NCBI GenBank assembly: GCA_012295275.1
Contig: CM022669.1
Coordinates: 10,005,989-10,069,988 of the forward strand
Origin: Chrysomallon squamiferum
Lineage: Eukaryota; Mollusca; Gastropoda; Neomphalida; Peltospiridae
DNA length: 64,000 nucleotides
Direction: 5' to 3'
Positions within the stretch are counted from its first letter, which is position 1. The number at the start of each line of letters is the position of its first letter. Below, one piece after another: positions 49,060 to 60,290 of this stretch. The notes beneath the pieces were generated by a model that was not told the origin of the DNA, made no database searches, and worked only from the letters and a program-made list of their open reading frames with translations. Both the position numbers and the translations under genes were made by a program.

Positions 49060-49380
49060 ACGGGAAATCACGTTTTCTTTGAGCCGGGGTTAATAACACT
49101 GCGAGTATAGGCTCTCAGGACGCAGCCCACGAACACATGGCTTTCAGTGGCCTATCAGCACGCCGCCATGTCATCACAGCTATAGGTGAAATAATTGAAT
49201 TGAATTCACTGTTTGCACGGATACACTATCCCGTTATTGATACGTGGTGATCGGACACTCCGTTCGCCGCCAGACAAAGCAGCCGGCCCGTGGGACTGCC
49301 AGAACAACTGGCTATTGTAAACATCCAGTTTTTAGAACGTTCTCCCATTGTCGTGACGTCATTGTGAATATATTAATAAA
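49060..49380. other. Less AT-rich unique island
   Basis: Markedly higher G+C than its surroundings, non-repetitive, with several CpG (CACGCCGCCATGTC, GTTCGCCGCCAGAC). A 70-codon frame at 49244-49456 matches nothing I know. It could be a promoter, a non-coding exon or a conserved regulatory element. Confidence 0.35.
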
Positions 49381-49607
49381 ATTAATGAGCCGAATGCACG
49401 TATTAAATGAATCGTGTTTGTTGTGGTGTATGACTTCTGTACAGCGTATTGGGTGAGTTTGTTTGTTTATTTTAAAATAAAGATTAGCCTGTTAGCTGCT
49501 GCATTTGTAGTAATAATGTTTTGTCAGGTTGTAAATAAAGTTGTTAGATCGGTACATATATAAATAGACATGAATATATGTGCATACATATATAAACTTA
49601 TATACAC

Positions 49608-49611
49608 AGTG

Positions 49612-49695
<84 letters not shown>
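49608..49695. repeat. Compound (TA)n(GA)n microsatellite
   Basis: About 12 TA then about 30 GA units, the same order and strand as at 63488-63570. Confidence 0.95.
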
Positions 49696-49697
<2 letters not shown>

Positions 49698-49809
49698 CAT
49701 ACACGCGTACTTATAGGGTTAGTGAGGGACGGAAAGGAAGGAATTAATAACCGTTATTGTAAAGGAAATTGTGATTGCGTCGAAATGGACTGATTCTGCT
49801 AGACACATG

Positions 49810-49810
<1 letters not shown>

Positions 49811-49862
<52 letters not shown>
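49811..49862. repeat. (CA)n microsatellite
   Basis: About 25 CA units. Confidence 0.95.
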
Positions 49863-49872
<10 letters not shown>

Positions 49873-49879
49873 TCACCAA

Positions 49880-51127
49880 CAAAAACATATACTTAGGAAA
49901 TTACAATTATAATTACGCGAGCTGACACACAATGTAACACGACCCGAAGAAGAAAACGAAAAATCTCCCTTACGTTTCTGACTCATTCTCTCTTACACAA
50001 TGAACCATTTAACAATTGTCTTGCATTCCTCGCCGAGCCTCAGAGTTGAAACATTTCACGTGAAAATGAATGACCGCTGGCTGTATGTGTTAATAATCAT
50101 AACAACAACAGCGAAAGTTTTGATCTTTAATGTCGAAACTTGCCTCTGGGTAGACGGGATGTGAGAGAGATTGACAATCGTAAATAAAACATGGAGGAGA
50201 TGCACAAAACACCGTGAAAGAAATTATTGACGCCTCCAGAAACGTGACAAGATGTGGATACTCCAGTTCTCCTAGTTACTCTTCGCTATTTTTTTTAATT
50301 TCTCGTTGAATGATTTGCAAGAGTTGGAGAAACTTTCAAAAAAGTTAATCAGTTCATGCCACAAGAAAACAACAGGCTGATAAAATATAATTACGAGAAA
50401 ATAATGTTAGAGTTAGCATAAAAATTGTAAAATGTAAAAAATTATTTTGCTAATGATAAAAATGTAAAAACAGAACGACAAATAATGAAATAACAGAGCT
50501 CGCAAAATTAAATAAATAAATATACTTTTAAAATTTCTAAATAAATAAACTGCCTTTTTGTTTACTCGTTTTATCATGATATATCTAAATTATTATCGAA
50601 ATGTGTATATATATTTGTGTGTGTTTGTGTGTTTAAAGGGTTGGGTATAAATATGAAAATAAAGTAAACGGATTTTGTTTCATGCACATTTCCATTCTGA
50701 TAGTTTAAAAAGAACGAGGAAAAAAACCCCACCAAAACCCCACCAAAAACAAACAAAAACAAGATTAAACTATTTTATTATACAGAACAGGAGAGCATTT
50801 CCAGACCCCCCCCCTTTCCTGGACCACCGTGGATATGCGCCCACTTTTATGACAGATCTGCCTCTCGTTATTATTATATTTCTAATATGTAATATCTTTT
50901 CTTATTAAATCCTTTTCCGCCTATGGTCATTACATTTGCAATTTTTAATATAACTGAAGATGACTTGCAAGTACCAGTCTATGAAATTAATGTTTAAATT
51001 ATCGGCTGTAATTAGCATAATTTAATAACACTATATATGTATGTGTATACATGTATTCATATTGCCTACATTTATAAATCGCATATATTTGCACCACCAC
51101 ATGAATATATGCGAGGCATTCTGATGG
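49880..51127. other. Unique sequence, no gene recognised
   Basis: 49900-50290 is less AT-rich and non-repetitive and contains TTTCACGTGAAAATG, a CACGTG palindrome with TTT/AAA arms. The rest is AT-rich. No protein-coding gene recognised. Confidence 0.4.
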
Positions 51128-51391
51128 ATGGAATATATTATTGTATCTGGCAACGGATTTATTTCAGAAAGATATTGCGAATATGAGACTGTAAAATGTG
51201 ATCTTACTGACGGCGCTAATGTCTCTTTCTCGAAGAACTCGAATATTTTTCACAACAATGACGATGATTCCGTTGATTCGAATATTTTTCTCAACAACAA
51301 TGAAGATCATTCTTTTGATTCGAAAAGTTTTAACTGCAATGAAGACAATTCTGCTAACTCAAATATTTTTACAGTAATGAAAATTTTATAG
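51128..51391 (+). other. Short open frame with an internal Asn/Asp/Ser repeat
   Basis: 87 codons. Residues ~36-82 contain imperfect copies of a ~15-residue unit of the form SNIFxNNxDxSxDS. No signal peptide or known domain. No splice context supports it, and it may be a chance frame over a degenerate ~45-bp repeat. Confidence 0.15.
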
Positions 51392-51539
51392 TGAAGATAA
51401 TTCTTTTTTTATCAAGATAATTATACTCCTAGTGTGTCTCGACATTCCCATAAACAAACAAATAAATAAATAAATCATGATGATGAAGTTACAATGATGG
51501 AGCTCTAACTACTGTGAAAAAAAAGAAGTTAATTAACAT

Positions 51540-51960
51540 CATTATGAAAACTACTACAGATATATTTGCTGTTGACACTACAGCTACTACTTATATGACT
51601 ATTTCTACTAATACTGCTACAGCAACTGTCTCTACTGATATTGATGATACTACTTGAACAACGACTAATATTAATACAACTTCATCGACATCAGTTGCTC
51701 GAATGCGTGTACCATTACTATCACCATATTTTGTACAATATCTGCCTACTACCCACCATCACAACAGAACTACAGCGCCTACTAATTCATGTACTATCAC
51801 TTCAACATCCACCAATACCAGTAATCATTATTTTATCATTATTATCATCATCATCACCGCCATCATCTTCAAAGTCATCATCATCCGAACAACCATTGTT
51901 TTTAATGTCATCATCATCACTGTTGATACCCGTCGACATAACTGGCATTGTTAACATGGT
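51540..51960. repeat. Degenerate triplet-rich sequence (ACT/ATC/ATT)
   Basis: Runs of ACTACT, ACTAAT, ATCATC and ATTATC with many substitutions. The Ser/Thr- and Ile-rich open frames over it are low complexity. Confidence 0.6.
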
Positions 51961-52475
51961 CAGCTTTTATCTTCATCCTACGTTGTTGTTGTTATCATCG
52001 TCAGCATCGCTACGGCGTTCTGTTACTGCGTCTTTGAGTGGAGGAACAGCAGTGTAAACATGTTACAAGAGATGTAAGTGGTAAACAGATGTCTTCATCA
52101 CCGACGTGGACGTCAGTGTGTTTGTTCTCGCCATATGGCTAATGAGATAAGAATCACTTCCTCGCCAATAAAGTGTTTGAAGAAAACATGTTTCACTCCG
52201 AGTCAGCCGATCTCTGACAGTTATTAGAACGCAGAAACAAATTACAAAAAAATAATAATAATAAAGATTAAAAAAAAAAAAAAAAAAAAAGAAAAACATG
52301 AGGCGGGAGGTGAATGTATCGGCAGGATGAATCAGATGCGTTCTTACTGGTCGGTTTAAAGTCAAAGGTAATTTTTTTTTGTTATTGTTGTTCTCGTTTT
52401 TAATAACAAAAATTCTAGAAGTTTGTATGTTAGAAAATATATGATAATATTTAATGATGATGATGATGATAATAG

Positions 52476-52506
<31 letters not shown>

Positions 52507-52844
52507 AATAAAATTAAATAAAATTAAATAATTTATAAAGCACCTAAGAAGCCGTATGTATATTATGTGTATGTATGTTTGTTTAGCAGTGTGTGCGATT
52601 GTATGTGTAATTTTGTTAATGCGTGTGTGGGTGATCCTGATTAAGGTACTGAACTGAACTTAACAACACAAAAATACCAGCACTTTTTATGAATGAAGCA
52701 TACATATTTGACTGAACAACGACATGTTTTTGCAAAATCAGAATTCATGGTTTTACAAGCTTTGGTGATAAAGTGCAATTTCAAGAATAAAAAAATTACG
52801 TTTGCTTTATATATCAAATCAAAAAACGTATATTTTACAAGCTT
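51961..52844. other. Unique and A-rich sequence, no gene recognised
   Basis: Contains poly(A) near 52270-52290, (GAT)n(AAT)n near 52455-52500 and otherwise unique sequence. Confidence 0.5.
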
Positions 52845-53195
52845 AAGGAAGGAACTCGAAGGAATAACGTGTGTTTTTGAAACTCGAAGGAATAACTTGT
52901 TTTAAAAAAGAAAGGAATCACGTGTGCTTTACAAGTCTAAGGAATAACGTGAGTTAGTCTAAAGAATAACGTGTGCGTGTAAAATTCGAAGGAATCACAT
53001 GTGTTTTATAAGTCTCGGGAATAACGCGTATTAGTCTAAAGAATAACGTGTGCCTGTGAAAATTCGAAGGAATCACGCGCGTTTTACAAGCCTAAGGAAT
53101 AACGCCTATTTTTAAAACTCGAAGGAATAGCGTGTGCTTTTGAAACATGAACGAATGACGTGTGTTTTGAAACAGAAAGGAATCACGTGACACAT
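52845..53195. repeat. Tandem array with GGAATAACGTGTG core
   Basis: Thirteen imperfect copies of GGAAT(A/C)ACGTGTG spaced about 21-29 bp and separated by TTTTNNAAANTCGAA-like arms. Some copies read GGAATCACGTG, which holds a CACGTG E-box (52919-52924 and 53184-53189). Confidence 0.8.
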
Positions 53196-53269
53196 GCATG
53201 CTTTCAAAAAGGCAGAACGGCTCACCTGCAGAGCGCCTGACAAGCAGAAGTAAAAAAAAAAAAAAAGTG

Positions 53270-53660
53270 CACAGTTTTAAGCAACATCAAACGATCTTTG
53301 ATTTCTTATCTAGAAACTGTCCTTGTTGCCGTCGTGTAGCCATCGATCGCTGGATAAGGACGCTGCTCGCCCGCGGACCTGCCTCGGTGGCGAGGAAATT
53401 AGACGTTGATGCCGTCCACGGCAGCTCTTGTGGAAATTACACATAGTTGGGTGGAAATTAGTTTGTGTAAAAAGTCTCACAGTTTGAACAGGGAAGAAAA
53501 GCTCTTGTAGCGGCCAAAATGAAATATCTTTTAGCTCAATCAGATCATTAGAGATGCTGACGTTTTAACAAAATGGTGTCCGTATGATGATTTTTCTCGC
53601 GCAGTTTTCCTTATGTTTGAAATAAATGCCGCGTCTCTGTAGCCTGTGTCTGTATCAAAC
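53270..53660. other. Less AT-rich unique island
   Basis: CpG-containing, non-repetitive (ATCGATCGCTGGATAAGGAC, GCTCGCCCGCGGACCTGCC). The frame at 53198-53446 starts in poly(A) and matches no family. Possibly regulatory or a non-coding exon. Confidence 0.3.
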
Positions 53661-53824
53661 GTAGCCGGTCATTAGTTAGTTGTTTTTATGCTTTGAAAAG
53701 AAAAGAAAAGATTGTTTTTTAATTATAAATGCTGTCATATTTGTTATTTATTTTTCAACGTATTATTATTATTATTTTTTTTTTTCTTCCAAAAATGGCG
53801 TGAGTTTGAGAAAAGATATTTACG

Positions 53825-53905
53825 AAAAAAAAAAAAAAAAAAAAAAAAAACGGTGGAAAAAAAAAAAAAAACATAAAAAACGAAGGAAAAAGATAACAGG
53901 AGGAA
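53825..53905. repeat. A-rich low-complexity tract
   Basis: Poly(A) runs broken by GGTGG, CAT and CGAAGG; the Lys-rich frame is an artefact. Confidence 0.9.
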
Positions 53906-54394
53906 ATAAAATAAAATAAAACACAAAAAAGTAAAAAGAAGAAAGATTTGAAAAATGTAAAACACCAGCTGGACGATTTTCTTGGCCTAATTTTTGATAA
54001 TGCAATTTTTAAATAGAGAACATGTGAATATAACAGTTAAGATTAATTAAACATTAATTTTCGGAATGAATGAAAACTAAACTATGCAGTGTGACAGATA
54101 ATTTGAAGTTAAACAGAAAAGCTGGCTTCAAACTGAAACAAATCAGAACACTGATTTCATTCCCTCTGTTTCATTTATTATCATTTTGTTTGGTTTCCAT
54201 GTTTGTTTATTTATCCATGTTTCTGTCTGCCTATCTATCTATCTACTTATTTATCTTTTTGACAAATTAATTGTTTTAGAACTAAGGTAATTTAAGTACA
54301 TTGCCCTAGTTTTGCATTTCCAAATTTGTTTGTTATTTAAATTTTATTTACCTTTACTCAAAATATAATTTATTAACGTTTCTATTTCCCTGTA

Positions 54395-54489
<95 letters not shown>

Positions 54490-55140
54490 ATTCCCCTTGA
54501 GTGTATGTGATGTGTGTATGTATGTGTATGTGTGTTTCTCTCGTTCAAAGAATGTCTTTGACATGTATATTTATAAGCTTATTCCTTTCCTGACCAATCA
54601 TCAACACGTTGCTAGGCACCAAAAATAAAAACTTATTTATAAATCTAAGATGATCTGTTATCGATTTTCACGAAGTTAGAATCAAATAATATTAAAGACA
54701 AAACACCACATAAACACGGCTCCAACATATTTACAACAGTCTCCACCGTTTCATGTACGTATTTATTCCACATCTCGAAACGTAAATTAACAGAAGACGA
54801 AAATACTAATTTAAATATGAAATTGGCTTTTATAAACAATGGAAATGCATTACATTTATGCAGAAAGGAACTGGAGTAAGCAAGGCGACAGAATTTTGAT
54901 GAAATTAACGGCAATTTGCTTTGATATCGAAAGTCGTTTGTTAAACACACACGTTGCCTCATTTCTACGAGTCATATTTTGTGTTCAGTCCCTTTTGTAT
55001 TCAACGCACACTTTTCGTAGTTTACAGCGTCTGCGATACAGATTTATTTATGAGTCGTACATATGTATTCGTGTGAACGGCGAAGTCTCCAGAGGTTCGG
55101 TGTATGTGAGTAACACAGAAAACGGAACGTTCGGGTAAAC
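53906..55140. other. No gene recognised; (TC)n at 54402-54486
   Basis: Apart from about 42 TC units the interval is unique AT-rich sequence. Open frames at 54645-54962 (minus) and 54839-55138 (plus) overlap each other and resemble no known family. Confidence 0.5.
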
Positions 55141-55144
55141 TCCA

Positions 55145-55590
55145 CTTCTGTATATGTGTTAAAAGTTAAATGTATCGTTCTGTTGTCAGCTTTACGAACT
55201 GTTTTACTGTCTCTACTAAGCTATAAGAGTTAAACGTACTGTTTTACTGTCTGTACCAAAAAGTTAAACGTACTGTTTTACTGTCTGTACCAAAAGTTAA
55301 ACGTACTGTTTTACTGTCTGTACCAAAAGTTAAACGCACTGTTTTACTATCTCTACTAAGCCATAAGAGTTAAACGTACTGTTTTACTGTCTGTACTAAA
55401 AGTTAAACGTCCTTTTTATTGTCTGTAGTAAAAGTTAAACGTACTGTTTTACTGTCTGTACTAAAAGTTAAACGTACTGTTTTATTGTCTGTACTAAGAG
55501 TTAAACGCACTTTTTTCTGTCTGTACTAAAATTAAACATACTGTTTTAATGCTGTACCAGAAGTTGTTTTATTGTCTGAATTTGAGTTAA
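55145..55590. repeat. 33-bp minisatellite (progenitor array)
   Basis: About 11-12 units of AGTTAAACGTACTGTTTTAC followed by TGTCTGTACCAAA. Two units carry CTCTACTAAGC(T/C)ATAAG and are longer. It shares GTTA(A/C)ACGTACTGTTT with the following array. Confidence 0.88.
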
Positions 55591-55790
55591 ATGTGCTGGT
55601 CTATATGGCTATATTTGACATATACCTACTGTTTTTACTTTGAATTATACGAACTGTTTTGTAGTCTGTACCAGTATTGTATGGACTGTTCTACAAGTTA
55701 TACATACTTATCCATCAGTCTGTGTTTGCATTATATGTATCATTCTCTTTTCAGCATTTCAGTTCTACGTACGGTTCAACAGCCTGTATT
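55591..55790. repeat. Decayed transition between the two minisatellites
   Basis: Recognisable but highly mutated units (TATACGAACTGTTTTGTAG, TACGTACGGTTCAAC) link the 33-bp and 37-bp arrays. Confidence 0.65.
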
Positions 55791-57945
55791 ACGTGGGAGT
55801 TACACATACTGTTTGTTCTATTTGTTTAGATAGGGTTTACACGTACTGTTTGTTCTATCTCTTTAGGTAAGAGTTACACGTACTGTTTGTTCTGTCTGTT
55901 TAGGTAAGAGTTACACGTACTGTTTGTTCTGTCTGTTTAGGTAAGAGTTACACGTACTGTTTGTTCTGTCTGTTTAGGTAAGAGTTACACGTACTGTTTG
56001 TTCTGTCTGTTTAGATAGTGTTTACACGTACTGTTTGTTCTATCTGTTTAGATAGGAGTTACACGTACTGTTTGTTCTATCTGTTTAGGTAGGAGTTACA
56101 CGTACTGTTTGTTCTATCTGTTTAGGTAGGAGTTACACGTACTGTTTGTTCTATCTGTTTAGGTAAGAGTTACACGTACTGTTTGTTCTATCTGTTTAGG
56201 TAGGAGTTATACGTACTGTTTGTTCTATCTGTTTAGGTAGGAGTTACACGTACTGTTTGTTCTGTCTGTTTAGATAGGGTTTACACGTACTGTTTGTTCT
56301 ATCTGTTTAGATAGGGTTTACACGTACACGTACTGTTTGTTCTATCTGTTTAGATAGGAGTTACACGTACTGTTTGTTCTATCTGTTTAGGTAGGAGTTA
56401 CCCGCACTGTTTGTTCTATTTGTTTAGGTAGGAGTTACACGTACTGTTTGTTCTGTCTGTTTAGGTAAGAGTTACACGTACTGTTTGTTCTATCAATTTA
56501 GCTAGGAGTTACAAGTACTGTTTGTTCTATCTGTTTAGCTAGGAGTTACACGTACTGTTTGTTCTATCAATTTAGCTAGGAGTTACATATACTGTTTGTT
56601 CTGTCTGTCTAGGTAGGAGTTACACGTACTGTTTGTTCTATCTTTTTAGCTAGGAGTTACACGTACTGTTTGTTCTATCTGTTTAGATAGGGTTTACACG
56701 TACACGTACTGTTTGTTCTATCTGTTTAGATAGGAGTTACACGTACTGTTTGTTCTATCTGTTTAGGTAGGAGTTACACGTACTGTTTGTTCTATCTGTT
56801 TAGGTAAGAGTTACACGTACTGTTTGTTCTATCTGTTTAGGTAGGAGTTATACGTACTGTTTGTTCTATCTCTTTAGGTAAGAGTTACACGTACTGTTTG
56901 TTCTGTCTGTTTAGGTAAGAGTTACACGTACTGTTTGTTCTGTCTGTTTAGATAGGAGTTACACGTACTGTTTGTTCTATCTGTTTAGGTAAGAGTTACA
57001 CGTACTGTTTGTTCTATCTGTTTAGGTAGGAGTTACACGTACTGTTTGTTCTGTATGTTTAGGTAGGATTTATACGTACTGTTTGTTCTATCTGTTTAGA
57101 TAGGAGTTATACGTACTGTTTGTTCTATCTGTTTAGATAGGAGTTACACGTACTGTTTGTTCTATCTGTTTAGGTAGGAGTTACACGTACTGTTTGTCCT
57201 ATCTGTTTAGGTAGGAGTTACACGTACTGTTTGTTCTATCTTTTTAGCTAGGAGTTACACGTACTGTTTGTTCTATCTGTTTAGATAGGGTTTACACGTA
57301 CACGTACTGTTTGTTCTATCTGTTTAGATAGGAGTTACACGTACTGTTTGTTCTATCTGTTTAGGTAGGAGTTACCCGCACTGTTTGTTCTATTTGTTTA
57401 GGTAGGAGTTACACGTACTGTTTGTTCTGTCTGTTTAGGTAAGAGTTACACGTACTGTTTGTTCTATCAATTTAGCTAGGAGTTACAAGTACTGTTTGTT
57501 CTATCTGTTTAGCTAGGAGTTACACATACTGTTTGTTCTGTCTGTCTAGGTAAGAGTTACACGTAATGTTTGTTCTGTTTGTTTAGGTAGGAGTTACACG
57601 TACTGTTTGTTCTGTCTGTTAAGGTAGGAGTTACACGTACTGTTTGTTCTATCAATTTAGCTAGGAGTTACACATACTGTTTGTTCTGTCTGTCTAGGTA
57701 AGAGTTACACGTAATGTTTGTTCTGTTTGTTTAGGTAGGAGTTACACGTACTGTTTGTTCTGTCTGTTAAGGTAGGAGTTACACGTACTGTTTGTTCTAT
57801 CAATTTAGCTAGGAGTTACACATACTGTTTGTTCTGTTTGTTTAGGTAGGAGTTACACGTACTGTTTGTTCTATCTTTTTAGCTAGGAGTTACACGTACT
57901 GTTTGTTCTATCTGTTTACGTAGGAGTTACACGTACTTCGGTCCA
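55791..57945. repeat. 37-bp minisatellite, ~58 units
   Basis: The unit is GTTACACGTACTGTTTGTT then CTATCTGTTTAGGTAGGA. Variants differ mainly at TCTATC/TCTGTC, TTTAGGTA/TTTAGATA/TTTAGCTA and GGA/AGA. A block with an extra CACGTA and a CCCGCACTG variant recurs about 973 bp apart (56321 and 57297), and a 148-bp (4-unit) block recurs near 57540-57840, so multi-unit blocks have been copied. Confidence 0.95.
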
Positions 57946-57949
57946 GTCT

Positions 57950-58345
57950 ATATTAGCGAGTAGTTAAAAATCTGTGTGTCTTGGCTGATGGACGAGCTGG
58001 GTGACTGATCTGACACACAATAGATTTACGGTTCCACGCCGTCATTGGAGGTTCGTTCGCCAACCCGCCCGATCGCTCTTTATATGAATACTGATCATAT
58101 TGGCAGCGTTAATTCCTGATATAATTTCGTCTGCTTGTGTTGAGCATGTGTCTCGTGGGGGCAGCGCGCGAGCGCAAGGAATCTGGCTGGACAACTTGCT
58201 GATCATTGGTTTGCGATTCGATTTGTCGTCGATAGCGTTTGCATATTTCAGCTGTGAATTTCACTTGTCATAACTTGTTTGCAATGTAACGGTCGAGCTC
58301 TCTCGCCCGCGATGGTCAACGGATCGTCTAATGATTAGACCCGAG
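57950..58345. other. Unique, less AT-rich island with transcription-factor-like motifs
   Basis: Directly follows the minisatellite. It contains a POU-type TTTGCATAT at 58238-58246, the homeodomain palindrome CTAATGATTAG at 58328-58338 and many CpG. No long open frame. It looks like a regulatory element rather than a gene. Confidence 0.35.
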
Positions 58346-59206
58346 TGTTGAGAAAACGGCAATTTGATATTAGGATTAATTCCTGATCTGTGATCGCAAA
58401 CAAAAAAGTGAGTTCTTTAGCTTGAGAACAAAAAAAAAAAAAAAAAAAGAAAAGAAAAAAGAAGAAAAGTTCAGACAGACTTAAAAACGCACGAGAATAA
58501 CAACTGCTTTCTCTGTTATCGTTTCGGAATTGTTTCATCCGTTGGTTAAATTATGACACTGTAAAGAAAGTGGGATGTGTTATTTATGTGAAGAGTTTGA
58601 CAAATATTCGGTAGCGAGCGACGTAGAGAAAGTGTTTAACTGCTTAAAGTTTTGAAACGTCTTATGTTTTATGCTTGGTAAAAATTATATCACCGTAAAA
58701 AGAAAGACAGACAGAAAAAAGGTGTGTTCTTCATGTGAAGATTTTGACAAATATTTGGTAGGTAGAAAAATTGTTTAACTGCTTAAAGTTTTGAAACGTC
58801 TTTTGTTTGAAACTAGTTAACAAGGCAACTGAAGTTTTACCTCCCCATCGTTTATTAATATAGTTTAATTAATGAAACGTTAATATTACTGATTAAGAAG
58901 TTTGAATTACTTTTATAGTGAAGTAGTCATTTTCTTATGTATTTTCATCAATCAAATATTAGTATTTTTAATTATAAATATTATACCAATATTTTAATGC
59001 AGTACTAATTATAAAACTGTAATTTATTTTAATGACAAAGCAATAATTATAATATATTCAAAATGTATTTACTTATGAATTTTTCAGTTGTTTCAGTTAG
59101 ATGTTGATATTACAGTGTGTGAAATTATTTATCCTAAACCGATATAATTTATCATCATCCATCTTCAGTATTATTATTATTATTATTATTGTTGTTGTTG
59201 TTGTTG

Positions 59207-59264
<58 letters not shown>

Positions 59265-59734
59265 AGAGAAACAAAACGCTTGTATAACATATTTACTCTT
59301 CAACTGACTTGACATAATTCTAATGAGAATAATTTTTTTTATTTTTTTATTTTTTTTGTTAATACGAAAAGATCTTTAGATACATTGTTATTAGTATTAT
59401 TATAGTATATATATATTTATTTGTATGTATGTATGTATGTATGCATAATCATACGCCTACTTACACATATCAACACATGACCATATATATGTTGTATTCA
59501 ATGGTCTGTTTGTTTATATAAGGACTCCGACAGTGATTCATTTTATACCATAAAAGAATGTAAATGCTGACAGTTCTGAAAATAGCAAATACTGACAATA
59601 GACATTAAATTAGTGTTTACAGAATCACTATGCAGACGACTGTGTAAACATTAACAACAAATATTAAAAATAAGCGTTTATTAACTATAATGTAAACACT
59701 AAACAGTTAAGTTTACAGTTGTGTAAACATTTAA
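58346..59734. other. AT-rich sequence, no gene; (ATT)n/(GTT)n at 59169-59262
   Basis: Poly(A) near 58431-58448. Two related stretches at about 58580-58660 and 58715-58800 share GTTTAACTGCTTAAAGTTTTG then AAACGTCTT, indicating a local ~140-bp duplication. No gene recognised. Confidence 0.5.
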
Positions 59735-60290
59735 ATTAAGCTAAAACTGTATACACAAACAGTAAATACTGACAACTGCTTGAATCATTACAGTTCACAT
59801 TTGAAGTTAACGTTATGTCGACAACTTACACGAACATCGACATTTCTGCAACAGTTTACTAGTAAAACATTAACAATTAATTACCATAGACAGTGTTTTA
59901 AGCCGTAACAGTTAAATTTACACATTTACAGGTGCATAACGTTGTCAATGTACATAGCTCCAGTTATGTAAACATCGAAAGTTTTGTAAACTTTGATAGT
60001 AATGAATGACAGTTAATTACCATAGACAGTGCTGTGTGAAGTAACTCTTGAGTTTACTATATATTTACAATTACGTAACGTTTTCGATGTACAAAAGTTC
60101 CATTTATGTAAACATCGACAATTCTGTTAACTCTGATAGTAAACATTGAAAGTTAATTACTACAGACAACTTTGCTTACAGTAACAGTACTTAAACATTT
60201 TGCAGTTATCACTGAAAACAGTCAGAGCAAACACAGACAATAATGCATAATAAACTACATGTTAGCCAAGTAAACATTACAGTTATTCCA
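59735..60290. repeat. Decayed ~138-bp tandem repeat
   Basis: TTAATTACCATAGACAG-like anchors at 59877, 60013 and 60153 (spacing 136 and 140 bp), each preceded by a related stretch AACATCGA(C/A)A.TT.TG.TAAC. An older copy can be seen upstream. Confidence 0.7.

Noticed and set aside
49244-49456. 70-codon plus-strand frame in the GC-richer island
   Set aside because: No similarity to a known family and no supporting splice sites; kept only as a possible regulatory island.
53198-53446. 82-codon frame with Cys pairs (CPCCRR)
   Set aside because: Runs through a poly(A) tract and shows no complete zinc-finger spacing.
54645-55138. Overlapping open frames on both strands near 54.6-55.1 kb
   Set aside because: No recognisable domain, no splice or promoter context, and both strands are open by chance over the same bases.
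55791-57945. CRISPR-like array of regular repeats
   Set aside because: Units are contiguous with no unique spacers, and the genome is eukaryotic; it is a minisatellite.
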